64,000 nucleotides of DNA from Acidobacteriaceae bacterium KBS 146 (GTDB lineage: Bacteria; Acidobacteriota; Terriglobia; Terriglobales; Acidobacteriaceae), in NCBI GenBank assembly GCA_000688615.1, contig JHVA01000001.1:3224001-3288000 (forward strand). The letters run 5' to 3'. How positions within the stretch are numbered: position 1 is the stretch's first letter; the number at the start of each line of letters is the position of its first letter. Shown piece by piece: positions 43,992 to 53,133 of the stretch. The notes under the pieces are model-generated. The model worked only from the letters and a program-made list of their open reading frames with translations. It ran no database searches and was not told where the DNA came from. The position numbers and the translations under genes were made by a program.

Positions 43992-45485
43992 ATGAAAAAA
44001 GTGCTGATTGCCAATCGTGGAGAGATTGCTCTTCGCGTGATGCGCGCCTGCCGGGAGATGGGACTGGCAACGGTCGCAGTCTACTCCGACGTCGATCGTG
44101 CGGCGCTCCATGTTGCTTACGCGGACGAAGCGTATCGCCTGGGGCCGGGGCCAGCGACGGAGAGCTACCTGCGGGGTGACCTGATTCTTGAAGTGGCACA
44201 GCAGGCCGGCGCGGATGCGATCCATCCCGGCTACGGATTTCTGTCGGAGAATGCGGAGTTTGCAGAGGCGTGTGAGACCGCAGGCATCACATTCATCGGT
44301 CCTCCGGCGAGCGCGATGCGGGCTCTGGGGTCGAAGACAAAGGCACGGCAGGCGGCCGATGCGGCGCAGATGCCTCGGGTTCCGGGCAGTGTCAAAGGGC
44401 TGGCAACGATTGAGGAGGCCCTCAGCGTCGCGGCGCAGATTGGCTACCCCGTGATGTTGAAGGCTGCAGCCGGAGGCGGTGGCAAGGGGATGCGAGCCGT
44501 TCTCGCGGCGACGGAGATGGCTGCCGCCTATTCCACCGCAAGCAGTGAGGCAGAGCGTAGCTTCGGCTCCGGAGAAGTCTACCTTGAGAAGCTGATTGAG
44601 CGGCCTCGCCACATTGAGATTCAGGTGATCGCGGACACGCATGGCAGTTGTTTGTACCTCGGAGAGAGGGAGTGCTCCGTACAACGGCGGCACCAGAAGG
44701 TGATTGAAGAGGCCCCTTCTGCAGTTGTGGGTGAGGATCTGCGGCGCAGAATGGGGGAGGCAGCGGTGCGGCTTGCCTTGTCGGCAGGCTACGTCAATGC
44801 GGGTACGGTCGAGTTTCTGGTGGACTCCGACCAGAACTTCTACTTTCTCGAGATGAATACACGTCTTCAGGTTGAGCATCCGGTGACCGAGCTGATCACG
44901 GGACTCGACCTTGTTGCCATGCAGCTTCGTGTCGCCATGGGAGAGCCGCTCGGGGTGCGCCAGCAAGAGGTTTATCTGCGCGGCCACGCGATCGAGTGCC
45001 GCATCTACGCGGAAGATCCGGAGAACAACTTCATGCCCTCTCCAGGAAAGATCACACGACTCCTTCAGCCAGGGGGACCTGGCATTCGCGAAGACTGCGG
45101 CGTCTACGAAGGATGGACCGTGCCGCTGGACTACGACCCGATGCTTTCAAAGCTCATCACCTATGGTGCGACGCGTGAGGAGGCCATTACGCGGATGGTT
45201 CGCGCGCTGGACGAATATGTGGTTGGAGGAATCCGCACCAATATCGGGCTGTTCCGCCGCATCCTCCTCGATGAAGAGTTTCGCTCCGCACAGATCGACA
45301 CCGGTTATCTCGATCGCCTTCTCGCGCATTCTGCAACAGAAGACGAAAGTACCGTACCTGAAGACGTGATCGCGCTGGCGGCGGCGATCCTCACGCAGAG
45401 ACAGAAGACCAGCAGTCTCTCTCCCGTGCCGGTTGCCGTCAGCCGATGGAGATCCGCAGGCAGAACCGAAGGTCTACGCGCATGA
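43992..45485 (+). CDS. Biotin carboxylase subunit of an acyl-CoA carboxylase
   Basis: 497 residues. ATP-grasp enzyme carboxylating biotin: MKKVLIANRGEIALRVMRAC, YLRGDLILEVAQQAGADAIH, HPGYGFLSENAEFAEAC, VMLKAAAGGGGKGMRAV (ATP loop), RHIEIQVIADTHGSCLYLGE, ECSVQRRHQKVIEEAPS, FLEMNTRLQVEHPVTELITG, GHAIECRIYAEDPENNFMPS. The last 50 residues extend beyond the AccC core, as in propionyl- or methylcrotonyl-CoA carboxylase alpha chains. It overlaps the biotin-carrier gene by four bases. No carboxyltransferase gene lies in the window. Confidence 0.93.
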   Translation: MKKVLIANRGEIALRVMRACREMGLATVAVYSDVDRAALHVAYADEAYRLGPGPATESYLRGDLILEVAQQAGADAIHPGYGFLSENAEFAEACETAGITFIGPPASAMRALGSKTKARQAADAAQMPRVPGSVKGLATIEEALSVAAQIGYPVMLKAAAGGGGKGMRAVLAATEMAAAYSTASSEAERSFGSGEVYLEKLIERPRHIEIQVIADTHGSCLYLGERECSVQRRHQKVIEEAPSAVVGEDLRRRMGEAAVRLALSAGYVNAGTVEFLVDSDQNFYFLEMNTRLQVEHPVTELITGLDLVAMQLRVAMGEPLGVRQQEVYLRGHAIECRIYAEDPENNFMPSPGKITRLLQPGGPGIREDCGVYEGWTVPLDYDPMLSKLITYGATREEAITRMVRALDEYVVGGIRTNIGLFRRILLDEEFRSAQIDTGYLDRLLAHSATEDESTVPEDVIALAAAILTQRQKTSSLSPVPVAVSRWRSAGRTEGLRA

Positions 45486-45976
45486 AGACATGGCTGCGGC
45501 TCGGTGACAAAAAGCGATGTGTGGAACTCCCGGACAACATTACCGAGCCGGGGCGCCACGCCTGCATCGTCGACAACCGCACCGTCGAGGCGGATGTGAT
45601 GGTGACGGAAGAGAACATTCTTTCGCTGATCGTGGAGGGGAGACAATATCGTTGCCTGCTCGATGGCGATGCCCTCGTTCTTGCAGGGCGCAGGTACGAG
45701 TTTGCCGTAGAAGATCCTCGCTCTTTGCGAGGCCGTTCCGGCGGTGCGGAAGGATCGTCAGGACCGCGAACACTTAAAGCTCCCATGCCCGGACGCGTGG
45801 TGCGCGTGATGGTGTCTGTCGGCGATGAGGTGGAGGCGATGCAGGGAGTCGTCGTCATCGAAGCCATGAAGATGCAGAACGAGCTGAAGGTCCCGAAGGC
45901 GGGCCGCATCTCCAAGGTAGCGGTTGCAACCGATGCTACGGTCGAGGCGGGGCAGGTCCTTATCGTAGTGGAATAG
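45482..45976 (+). CDS. Biotin carboxyl carrier subunit of acyl-CoA carboxylase
   Basis: 164 residues from the ATG at 45482, which overlaps the preceding TGA (ATGA). N-terminal about 85 residues are beta-rich (TWLRLGDKKRCVELPDNI, VDNRTVEADVMVTEENILSL) and probably mediate binding to the carboxyltransferase, as the BT domain does. A short Ser/Gly linker leads to the biotinyl domain: LKAPMPGRVVRVMVSVGDEV, then VVIEAMKMQNELKVPKAGRI with the biotinylated Lys in EAMKM, ending VEAGQVLIVVE. Together with the preceding gene it forms a split alpha subunit. Confidence 0.92.
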   Translation: MKTWLRLGDKKRCVELPDNITEPGRHACIVDNRTVEADVMVTEENILSLIVEGRQYRCLLDGDALVLAGRRYEFAVEDPRSLRGRSGGAEGSSGPRTLKAPMPGRVVRVMVSVGDEVEAMQGVVVIEAMKMQNELKVPKAGRISKVAVATDATVEAGQVLIVVE

Positions 45977-46000
45977 GTTTCCCGAATTAAAAAAGCGTTT

Positions 46001-46053
46001 CCCCTTGACATTCGACAAGAGAAAGGAAGATGCTCTTGTCGAATGTCAAGGGG
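46001..46053 (+). promoter_or_regulatory. 21-bp palindromic operator upstream of padR locus C
   Basis: A perfect 21-bp inverted repeat, arms 46001-46021 and 46033-46053, with an 11-base spacer. The left arm contains TTGACA (46005-46010), a consensus -35 box; no strong -10 follows. The right arm supplies the AAGGGG ribosome-binding sequence before the ATG at 46065. Includes the core GACATTCGAC and its complement. Operator function for the PadR is inferred. Confidence 0.75.
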
Positions 46054-46064
46054 AGTAACTCGCC

Positions 46065-46391
46065 ATGCCGCAATCCGATCTTCTGCAGGGAACCCTGGAC
46101 CTGCTCATTCTGAAAACACTGGCGCTTGAGCAGATGCATGGCTGGGGAATCGCGCAACGAATCCAGCAGGTCTCGCGCAATGTGCTTGAGGTGGGTCAGG
46201 GCTCGTTGTATCCGGCCCTGCACCGGCTGGAGTACAAAGGCTGGATTACCGCGGAATGGGGCGAATCAGAGAACAATCGCAGGGCCAAGTATTACTCGCT
46301 GACCCGGACCGGCAAAAAACAGCTGCAGGCCGAGCTTGAAAACTGGGAGGTACTGACAACCGCCATCGCTCTGGTTTTGAAGGAGGTTTGA
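46065..46391 (+). CDS. PadR family transcriptional regulator (locus C)
   Basis: 108 residues. [54 protein letters not shown] and [20 protein letters not shown] are the PadR helix-turn-helix and wing; a terminal helix completes the domain. Sequence is much closer to the locus B regulator than to locus A. The ADOP permease begins one base after its stop. A long palindrome covers its upstream region, implying autoregulation of the pair. Confidence 0.94.
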   Translation: MPQSDLLQGTLDLLILKTLALEQMHGWGIAQRIQQVSRNVLEVGQGSLYPALHRLEYKGWITAEWGESENNRRAKYYSLTRTGKKQLQAELENWEVLTTAIALVLKEV

Positions 46392-46392
46392 G

Positions 46393-49068
46393 ATGGACTG
46401 GCTCAGGCTAGTGCGAACTCGTCTTCGGTCGCTGCTGCGGCGAAACAAAGATGTAGAGCTGGATGAGGAACTAGCCTTCCATCTGGACCGCCAGGTGGAA
46501 GAGAGCATCGCTGCGGGGATGGATCCTGCAGAGGCTCGCAGGCAGGCGAGAATCGCCTTCGGGGGAGTGGAGCGATCGAAGCAGCAGTGTCGTGAGAGCA
46601 GGCCGGGATTCTGGCTGGAGGTGCTGGCGCAGGACGTGCGCTATGGGCTGCGGGGCTTTCGAAGAAATCCCATCTTCACCCTCACGGTCGTAGTGACGCT
46701 GATGCTGGGAATTGGGGCGACGACGGCAGTGTTCAGCGTCGTGGACCGGATCCTGTTTCGCGCACTGCCTTATGCGCATGGGGACAGTCTGGTGTCGGTG
46801 GGGCTGGTGCAGTCGCTGGAGACGCAGGAGTTTATGCTGGGCGGCTTCTACTACGACTGGCGCAGGAATCAGACGCCCTTTGAGGCCATGACATCGGAGA
46901 CCGCGGTGACAAGGGAGTGCGATCTGACGGAGGGAAGTCCGGCGCAGCTGAGCTGTCCTACGGTGGAGGTGAACTTTCTGCCTACGCTTGGCATCACTCC
47001 GTTGGCGGGAAGGAACTTTCTGCCGGAGGAGGGAATGCCGGGAGCGCCGAGGGTAGCGCTGATCTCCTATGGGCTTTGGCTGAGGCACTATAACCGTGAT
47101 CCAGCTGTTCTGAATAAGACGATCGAGATCGACGGCAAGCCCGCACGCGTGGTTGGAGTGTTGCCGAAGGACTTTGAGATGCCGCGGCTACAGGCTGCGG
47201 ACGTGATCTTTCCCATGACGATGGACGAGGCCGCGGATCGAAAATCGAACGAAGGCATCGGAGCACCGAAGCGGGTCTTTGCTCTGTTGAAGCCGGGAGT
47301 CAGCGTAGAGCAGGCACAAGCACAGCTGATGCCGCTGTTTGAGCAGACGCAGAAGTGGATTCCGGCGGAGATCCGCTCGAACTTCCGGCTGAAGGTACGT
47401 TCGCTGCGGGATCGCCAAATGCAGGAGGTTCGCCTGACCGCGTGGGTGCTGCTGGGGACGGTGCTGGCCGTGTTGTTGATCGCTTGCGCGAATGTGGCGA
47501 GCCTGCTGATGGCGCGCGGGGCTGCGCGGCAGAGAGAGCTGGCGGTGCGCGCTGCGCTCGGAGCCAGCAGAGTGAGACTTGCCCGGCAGGCGCTGACAGA
47601 GGCGCTGCTGCTCTCGCTGGCAGGCGCCGTGGCAGGGTGTGCGCTCGCAGCGGCCCTGCTGCATGTCTTTCTCGCTATGGCTCCAGCGAGCATTCCTTAC
47701 ATCGCGAGGGTGCAGCTTGATTGGCGGATCGCTGGTATGACGGTGGCGCTGTCGTTGGTGTGTGGTGCATTGTTCGGACTGTTTACTGCGCTGCAGAGAC
47801 CGCGGGAAGAGATGTTGACGGGGCGTTCTACAGCTTCACTCTCTCATGCTGCGGTGCGTCAATGGCTGGTGATGGGACAGATTGCGGCGAGCATGGTTTT
47901 GCTGACAGCCGCAATGCTGATGCTACGCAGCTTCTGGGATCTGGAGCACCAGCAGATAGGAATGCGCGAGGACAACACGGTGACAGCGAGCGTAACGCTG
48001 GGGGCGCGCAACTACACGACCGGGGCAAGCAAGATGGCGTTCTTTCAGCAGCTGGCGACGCGACTGCGGTTCGGTCCGGGCGTGAGCATGGTCTCTGTGA
48101 GCGACTCACTACCGCCGGCGAATGGACATAGCGCAGTGCGTTATGGAGAGATTCTTGTGGATGGCAGGCCGCGGTCCTCCGAGAGAGGAGGCACGGTTGT
48201 GACGTCGCGGTCGATTTCACCGGAGTATTTCAGTGCGCTGGATATATCGGTCGTGCGAGGTGAAGGATTCCGGGACGACGATCTCAACTCCCACGACCGA
48301 GGTGTGGTGTTGAGTCAGCGTTTGACGGAGATGTTATTCCCGGCAGGCGATGCCATCGGCCAGCGAGTGAACTTCGATCACGTTGATTTTCCGACTCATC
48401 CGACGTGGTACAGGGTAGTTGGAGTTGCGGCGAATGTGAAGAACGGCGGACTGAGCGGAGAGCAGACTCCGGAGTACTATTTGCTGCGGTGGAATCGTGC
48501 GGAGGATTGGGTAGGGCGTGGAGTGTGGGGGCAGACGTCCGTGATTGTGGTGCGGAGTTCACTTGCGCCGGATGAGACGGCGAAGTGGATTCGCTCGCAG
48601 GTTGCCGCGCTGGATCCGACTTTGCCAGTCGATATCGCGACGCTGCGGCAGAGGGTAAGCAAACTGGCGGATCGGCCGAGGTTCCAGGCATCGCTGGTTG
48701 GCTTCTTCGCTGCGATTGGACTTGTGCTGGCGATGATTGGACTCTACGGCGTCATTGCTTTTCTGGTGACGCAGAGGGCACAGGAGATCGGCGTGCGGAT
48801 GGCCTTGGGTGCGCGCAGGCAGGACATTCTGCGGCTGGTTATGGCAAGGAGTTTGCGATTGATTACTGCAGGAGTGGCTCTGGGGCTTGTCACTGCGCTG
48901 GCATCGTCGCGGGTGTTGGCATCGCTGCTGTTTGGAGTGGGACCGCGAGACCCGGTGACGTTTGCTGCGGTAACACTGCTGCTGGTTGCGATTGCACTGG
49001 CGGCCACAGCGGTTCCAGCGCGCGCCGCCAGCAGGGTTGACCCAGCGGTAGCGCTGCGCAGCGAATGA
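46393..49068 (+). CDS. ADOP-type FtsX/MacB-like permease (locus C)
   Basis: 891 residues. N-terminal helical ADOP region (NKDVELDEELAFHLDRQVEE, PAEARRQARIAFGG), first membrane helix near residue 93-120 (VVVTLMLGIGATTAVFSVVD), MacB-like extracytoplasmic domain, FtsX block near 350-400 (VLAVLLIACANVASLLMARG, RQRELAVRAALGASRVRL), two more helices, second extracytoplasmic domain, and the terminal FtsX block (TQRAQEIGVRMALGARRQDI) ending in PARAASRVDPAVALRSE. The layout parallels locus B. No ATPase partner is adjacent. Separated from its PadR by a single base. Confidence 0.93.
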   Translation: MDWLRLVRTRLRSLLRRNKDVELDEELAFHLDRQVEESIAAGMDPAEARRQARIAFGGVERSKQQCRESRPGFWLEVLAQDVRYGLRGFRRNPIFTLTVVVTLMLGIGATTAVFSVVDRILFRALPYAHGDSLVSVGLVQSLETQEFMLGGFYYDWRRNQTPFEAMTSETAVTRECDLTEGSPAQLSCPTVEVNFLPTLGITPLAGRNFLPEEGMPGAPRVALISYGLWLRHYNRDPAVLNKTIEIDGKPARVVGVLPKDFEMPRLQAADVIFPMTMDEAADRKSNEGIGAPKRVFALLKPGVSVEQAQAQLMPLFEQTQKWIPAEIRSNFRLKVRSLRDRQMQEVRLTAWVLLGTVLAVLLIACANVASLLMARGAARQRELAVRAALGASRVRLARQALTEALLLSLAGAVAGCALAAALLHVFLAMAPASIPYIARVQLDWRIAGMTVALSLVCGALFGLFTALQRPREEMLTGRSTASLSHAAVRQWLVMGQIAASMVLLTAAMLMLRSFWDLEHQQIGMREDNTVTASVTLGARNYTTGASKMAFFQQLATRLRFGPGVSMVSVSDSLPPANGHSAVRYGEILVDGRPRSSERGGTVVTSRSISPEYFSALDISVVRGEGFRDDDLNSHDRGVVLSQRLTEMLFPAGDAIGQRVNFDHVDFPTHPTWYRVVGVAANVKNGGLSGEQTPEYYLLRWNRAEDWVGRGVWGQTSVIVVRSSLAPDETAKWIRSQVAALDPTLPVDIATLRQRVSKLADRPRFQASLVGFFAAIGLVLAMIGLYGVIAFLVTQRAQEIGVRMALGARRQDILRLVMARSLRLITAGVALGLVTALASSRVLASLLFGVGPRDPVTFAAVTLLLVAIALAATAVPARAASRVDPAVALRSE

Positions 49069-49153
49069 CGTCACAAAATTGTTTCGGCTGGCTCGTGTGC
49101 GAGCTACAATCCTGCAGCACCGTCTTTGTCAAAAAAACTGAGGGAGATGGCAA

Positions 49154-49894
49154 ATGAGTGATGCAGTTGTTGAGCAGGGAACGGGATTGAGCGAAGTCGA
49201 ACGCGTCGTCGACGTCTTCGTCGCTCCCTCTAAGACGTTTACCGATATTCTGCGCAGCGCTCGCTGGTGGTTGCCGTTTGTGGTGATGGTGCTGCTCGGA
49301 CTGATCACCACTGTGGTGGTCGACAGACAAGTTGGATTTGCGAGGGTTGCCGAGAACCAGATCCATCAAAGCCCGAAGCAGGAAGACGCCTTCAACAGCC
49401 TTACTCCTGAGCAGAAGACGGCGCGTCTGCAGGGAATGGCCAAGGGATACAAGTTCTCTTCTTACGCCTCTTTTGTATTCGTCCTCATCTTCGTTGCGAT
49501 TGGTGCTCTGCTCTACTGGGCGAGCTTCAACTTTGGCCTCGGAGCCAGGACGACCTATGGACAGATGTTTGCCGTGTGGATGTATGCTTCGCTGCCACGA
49601 TTAATTACAGGCGGGCTGGCCATCGTTCTTTTGATGACGGGCGTGAACACCGACAGTTACAACCTGCAGAACCCTGTAGGGACGAACCTTGCCTACTACA
49701 TGCCCGACGCCGCTCCCTGGCTTCGCACCGTGCTCAGCTTCTTCGACGTGATCGGCCTGTGGGTACTTGTGCTGCTGGTGATTGGGACCGCGATTGTGGC
49801 AAAGGTGCAGCGAGGCAAAGCCGCAATTGTGGTGATCGGCTGGTGGCTCTTCGGGCTGATCGTTATGACCGGAATTGCGGTCGCCAGCAGCTAA
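49154..49894 (+). CDS. YIP1-family membrane protein
   Basis: 246 residues. A soluble start (LSEVERVVDVFVAPSKTFTD) with the pattern typical of bacterial YIP1 domains, then about five membrane helices (WWLPFVVMVLLGLITTVVV, ASFVFVLIFVAIGALLYWAS, ITGGLAIVLLMTGV, VIGLWVLVLLVIGTAIVA, IVVIGWWLFGLIVMTGIAV). Ribosome-binding site GGGAGATGG upstream. Function unknown in bacteria. It converges on the sialate O-acetylesterase gene with a gap of two bases. Confidence 0.8.
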   Translation: MSDAVVEQGTGLSEVERVVDVFVAPSKTFTDILRSARWWLPFVVMVLLGLITTVVVDRQVGFARVAENQIHQSPKQEDAFNSLTPEQKTARLQGMAKGYKFSSYASFVFVLIFVAIGALLYWASFNFGLGARTTYGQMFAVWMYASLPRLITGGLAIVLLMTGVNTDSYNLQNPVGTNLAYYMPDAAPWLRTVLSFFDVIGLWVLVLLVIGTAIVAKVQRGKAAIVVIGWWLFGLIVMTGIAVASS

Positions 49895-49896
49895 CG

Positions 49897-51390
49897 CTAC
49901 GGTACAGGGTATGAAGTAAAAGTAGAGGCAGGCAGGCCGGCGCCGTTGTACAGATTCGAGGTCGGGAAGTTCGGCCAAGCATAGCGGACGTAGCGAGGCT
50001 CGGCAACGGAAGCACTGGTGACGATAACCGTGTTGCCTTCGATACGAGCCTGTGCCGCAACAAAGTTGCCGTCTGGGCCCGCGATCTCAAAGCCCTCTGG
50101 AGCACCTTTGCTGGTCAACCCGTCAGCATGGTCGAACCACACGTGCATCGCGCCCTTCTCAGGATAAGCAAGGCGGAAGAGCGGACCGGATGCTGTCAGC
50201 TTTTCGCCGTAGACCATCTTTCGAGCCAGAACCGAGAGACGTTCCCCGACGACCTGCTTGTTTGCGGGATGAATATTATTCTTCTCTCCGGCATCGAGGA
50301 TGACGGCCATCCCGGTGTTGGCAAGCGAGAGGGTGCGTCGTTGCGCATCCCGCACCAGACCCCACTCCGACTGAGGGGAACTGGGATAGGCCGAGATCTG
50401 CACAAAGAGGAATGGAAAATCCCCCTGCTTCCACTGGTGACGCCAGTCTTCGATCATTGCCGGGAAGAGATGGCTGTAGAGACTAGCCATGCCTTGATCC
50501 GCATTGCTCTCGCCCTGGTACCAGATCACACCGCGGATCGGCATCGGGGTGAACGGAGCCACCATGGCGTTGTACAGTCCTGCAGGCTGCCAGGAGACCG
50601 GGTCGGGATGCCAGGGAAGGGGAGGCGGTGTCTTGCCCTGCGATCGAGCTTGTTTGTCGAGCTGCTGCAGCCGTTGCACCGAGCTCTCGCTGTCCATATG
50701 CTGCGCGCGCGCGGCAAAGACCGGCATCAGAGAAGCATCCGCAGCTATTCCCGGAAGACTCGTCCAGGCCTCCGCCGGCGTGCCTCCCCAAGTGGAGTCG
50801 ACCAGGCCGATGGGCACGTTCTCCTGTTTCTGAAGGTTGCGGCCGAAGAAGTAAGCGGCGGCGGAAAAGTTGCGCGCCGTATCCGGTGTGCAGACCGACC
50901 AGCCTGTCACGCCTTTGACGTCTTCTAGGGGATAATCCGAAGCATTGTGCTCCACGTGCAGCAGCCGGATCTGAGGATGATTGGCGTCCGCGATCTCTTT
51001 GTCGGCGTTAACGGTTTTGGAGTTGGGGAAGCCTTGCAGCGGCATCTCCATATTCGATTGTCCGGACGCAAACCACAGGTCGCCAACGAGGATATCGTCG
51101 AGGCGAAGGGTATTGGCCGCACGCACCTCGAGCGTGAAGGGTCCTCCCGCTGGCTGAGGAGGAAGGTAGACGCTCCATTTGCCCGTGGGGTCAGCGGTGG
51201 AGTCTCCCGTGCTGCCATGGAAGGAGACCGTAACCTGCTCTCCTGGAGCCGCAATGCCCCAGACGTGAACGGGCATATCGCGCTGAATCACCATGTGGCT
51301 GGAGAAGATCTTCGGTAGAGTGACTTCGGCATTTGCAGCAGGAAAAAGCGAGGCGCAGACAAGAAGCAAAAACAGGGAACGCGGATTCAT
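49897..51390 (-). CDS. Secreted sialate O-acetylesterase-like carbohydrate esterase
   Basis: 497 residues from the ATG at 51390, which has GGAG six bases upstream; an ATG two codons earlier is too close to it. Signal peptide RSLFLLLVCASLFPAANA. Motifs of the SASA/GDSL-type family: LPKIFSSHMVIQRDMPVHVW, then WGIAAPGEQVTVSFHG, DLWFASGQSNMEMPLQGFPN with the nucleophile Ser in GQSNME, IGLVDSTWGGTPAEAW, RGVIWYQGESNA, and a C-terminal DAGEKNNIHPANKQVVGERL with the Asp/His pair. Removes O-acetyl groups from sialic acid or plant polysaccharide; plant-derived glycan is more likely in soil. Confidence 0.92.
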   Translation of the reverse strand: MNPRSLFLLLVCASLFPAANAEVTLPKIFSSHMVIQRDMPVHVWGIAAPGEQVTVSFHGSTGDSTADPTGKWSVYLPPQPAGGPFTLEVRAANTLRLDDILVGDLWFASGQSNMEMPLQGFPNSKTVNADKEIADANHPQIRLLHVEHNASDYPLEDVKGVTGWSVCTPDTARNFSAAAYFFGRNLQKQENVPIGLVDSTWGGTPAEAWTSLPGIAADASLMPVFAARAQHMDSESSVQRLQQLDKQARSQGKTPPPLPWHPDPVSWQPAGLYNAMVAPFTPMPIRGVIWYQGESNADQGMASLYSHLFPAMIEDWRHQWKQGDFPFLFVQISAYPSSPQSEWGLVRDAQRRTLSLANTGMAVILDAGEKNNIHPANKQVVGERLSVLARKMVYGEKLTASGPLFRLAYPEKGAMHVWFDHADGLTSKGAPEGFEIAGPDGNFVAAQARIEGNTVIVTSASVAEPRYVRYAWPNFPTSNLYNGAGLPASTFTSYPVP

Positions 51391-51440
51391 TGGCATCTCC
51401 AGACGCCAACCTTTATATCGCGAAAAAATATTCGATAGAG

Positions 51441-51469
51441 AAAAAGGCACGGTGCAGGACCGTGCCTTT
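51441..51469 (-). terminator. Intrinsic terminator after fabF
   Basis: Perfect 11-bp stem AAAGGCACGGT / ACCGTGCCTTT with a 5-base loop; on the minus strand it is followed by TTTTTCTC. It closes the acpP-fabF transcript. Confidence 0.9.
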
Positions 51470-51492
51470 CGTTGCAGGAAGGGGTTATTAAC

Positions 51493-52743
51493 TTATTCCG
51501 TCCACCGTTTGAAGATGAGTGAACCATTGGTTCCGCCGAAGCCGAAGGAGTTCGAAAGGGCGTAGTCGATCTTGGCCGGCTGCGGTTTGTTGGGAACATA
51601 GTTCAGACGGCACTGCGGATCGGCTTCCACCAGGTTCATCGTGGGAGGCGCAATCTGGTGCTGCATCGCGAGGATGGTGATGCCCGCTTCGAGACCGCCT
51701 GCGCCGCCCAGCAGATGACCAGTCATGGACTTGGTCGAGCTGACCAGCAGCGTACCGTTCTTGGCGCGCTCGCCAAAGACATTCTCAATTGCCTGTGACT
51801 CAAGCGCGTCACCCAGGGGGGTGGAGGTCGCGTGAGCATTCACGTAATCGATCTGGTCCGGAGAGATTCCCGCCACCTTGAGAGCATGGTTCATCGAGCG
51901 AGAGCAGCCTTCGCCCTCGGGAGCCATACCAGTCATGTGGAAGGCGTCAGCGGACAGGCCGTAGCCGATGATCTCCGCCAGAATCTTCGCTCCGCGTGCT
52001 TTGGCAAATTCAAGATCTTCGAGGATCAGGATCCCCGCACCCTCGCCGACCACAAAGCCGTCACGGTCCTTGTCGAAGGGACGGCATGCGTGAATAGGAT
52101 CTTCATTGCGGGTGGAAAGCGCCTTCATGGCAGCGAATCCGCCGACGCCCATGGGCGTGATGGCGGCTTCTGTACCACCGGCGAGCATCACGTCAGCGTC
52201 ACCTCTCTGGATGATGCGGAAGGCATCTCCGATCGAGTGCGCGCTAGTGGTGCAGGCCGTTGCCGTGGCTTCGTTCGGTCCCTTAGCGTTGTAGCGGATG
52301 GAGACATGCCCCGCGGCAAGGTTAACGATCGAGCCCGGAATAAAGAACGGAGAGATCTTCCGTGGTCCACCGGCCAACATGGCGCTGTGTTCCCGTTCGA
52401 TCACGTCAAAGCCGCCGATGCCTGAACCGATGTGAACTCCGACTCGATCCGCAATGTCGTTGGTCACGTTCAGGCCCGAGTGCTTCATCGCTTCGTCCGA
52501 GGCTGCCAGGGCGAAGTGGATAAAGCGGCCCATCTTTCGGGCCTCTTTCTTGTCCACAAACTTTAGCGGATCGAAGTTCTTCACCTCCGCCGCAAAGCGC
52601 ACGGGGTGCCCGGTAAGGTCGAAGGCCGTGATCTCGGCCATCCCACTCTTGCCGGCCATCACGCCGTCCCAGACTTCAGGCGCGGTATGTCCAACCCCGC
52701 ATATCAGTCCGAGGCCGGTTACAACGACACGACGCTCAAGCAT
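51493..52743 (-). CDS. fabF: Beta-ketoacyl-ACP synthase II
   Basis: 416 residues. Elongates acyl-ACP in type II fatty acid synthesis. Catalytic triad: Cys in TATACTTSAHSIGDAF near residue 164, His in YVNAHATSTPLGDALE near 304, and His in STKSMTGHLLGGAGGLE near 341. Ends with NSFGFGGTNGSLIFKRW. Directly downstream of acpP with a two-base gap, the classical acpP-fabF order. A strong terminator follows. Confidence 0.97.
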   Translation of the reverse strand: MLERRVVVTGLGLICGVGHTAPEVWDGVMAGKSGMAEITAFDLTGHPVRFAAEVKNFDPLKFVDKKEARKMGRFIHFALAASDEAMKHSGLNVTNDIADRVGVHIGSGIGGFDVIEREHSAMLAGGPRKISPFFIPGSIVNLAAGHVSIRYNAKGPNEATATACTTSAHSIGDAFRIIQRGDADVMLAGGTEAAITPMGVGGFAAMKALSTRNEDPIHACRPFDKDRDGFVVGEGAGILILEDLEFAKARGAKILAEIIGYGLSADAFHMTGMAPEGEGCSRSMNHALKVAGISPDQIDYVNAHATSTPLGDALESQAIENVFGERAKNGTLLVSSTKSMTGHLLGGAGGLEAGITILAMQHQIAPPTMNLVEADPQCRLNYVPNKPQPAKIDYALSNSFGFGGTNGSLIFKRWTE

Positions 52744-52745
52744 GG

Positions 52746-52988
52746 TTACTTCGCCTTCTGGTTCTTCTCGATGTAATCGGTGGCATCTTTGACGGTCTTG
52801 ATCTTCTCGGCATCCTCATCGGGGATCTGGATATCGAAGGCCTCTTCGAACTGCATGACGAGCTCGACTACGTCGAGAGAGTCGGCGCCCAGGTCCTCCT
52901 GAAAGCTTGCGCCGGGGGTCACTTCGGCCTCATCGACCTGAAGCTGCTCGACAATAATCTGCTTCACCTTTTCATCTACTGCTGCCAT
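52746..52988 (-). CDS. acpP: Acyl carrier protein
   Basis: 80 residues from the ATG at 52988 (GGAG upstream). [20 protein letters not shown], then [20 protein letters not shown] with the phosphopantetheine-bearing Ser37 in DSL, and [20 protein letters not shown]. Highly acidic, four-helix fold. Carries acyl chains for fatty acid and lipid A synthesis; co-transcribed with fabF. Confidence 0.98.
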   Translation of the reverse strand: MAAVDEKVKQIIVEQLQVDEAEVTPGASFQEDLGADSLDVVELVMQFEEAFDIQIPDEDAEKIKTVKDATDYIEKNQKAK

Positions 52989-53133
52989 GTCGTTCTCCTG
53001 TATCTCTCTAAAGGTCAAAACCGTGCGGTGCGCGGAAGCCTAATCCCCGCGCAGGCCAATCTCAAGCATACTGAGGGCCTAGCAGAGTGTAAAGCAAACC
53101 GGCCTGCGGGAAAATCAGAGTGTAAAAGGTTTG

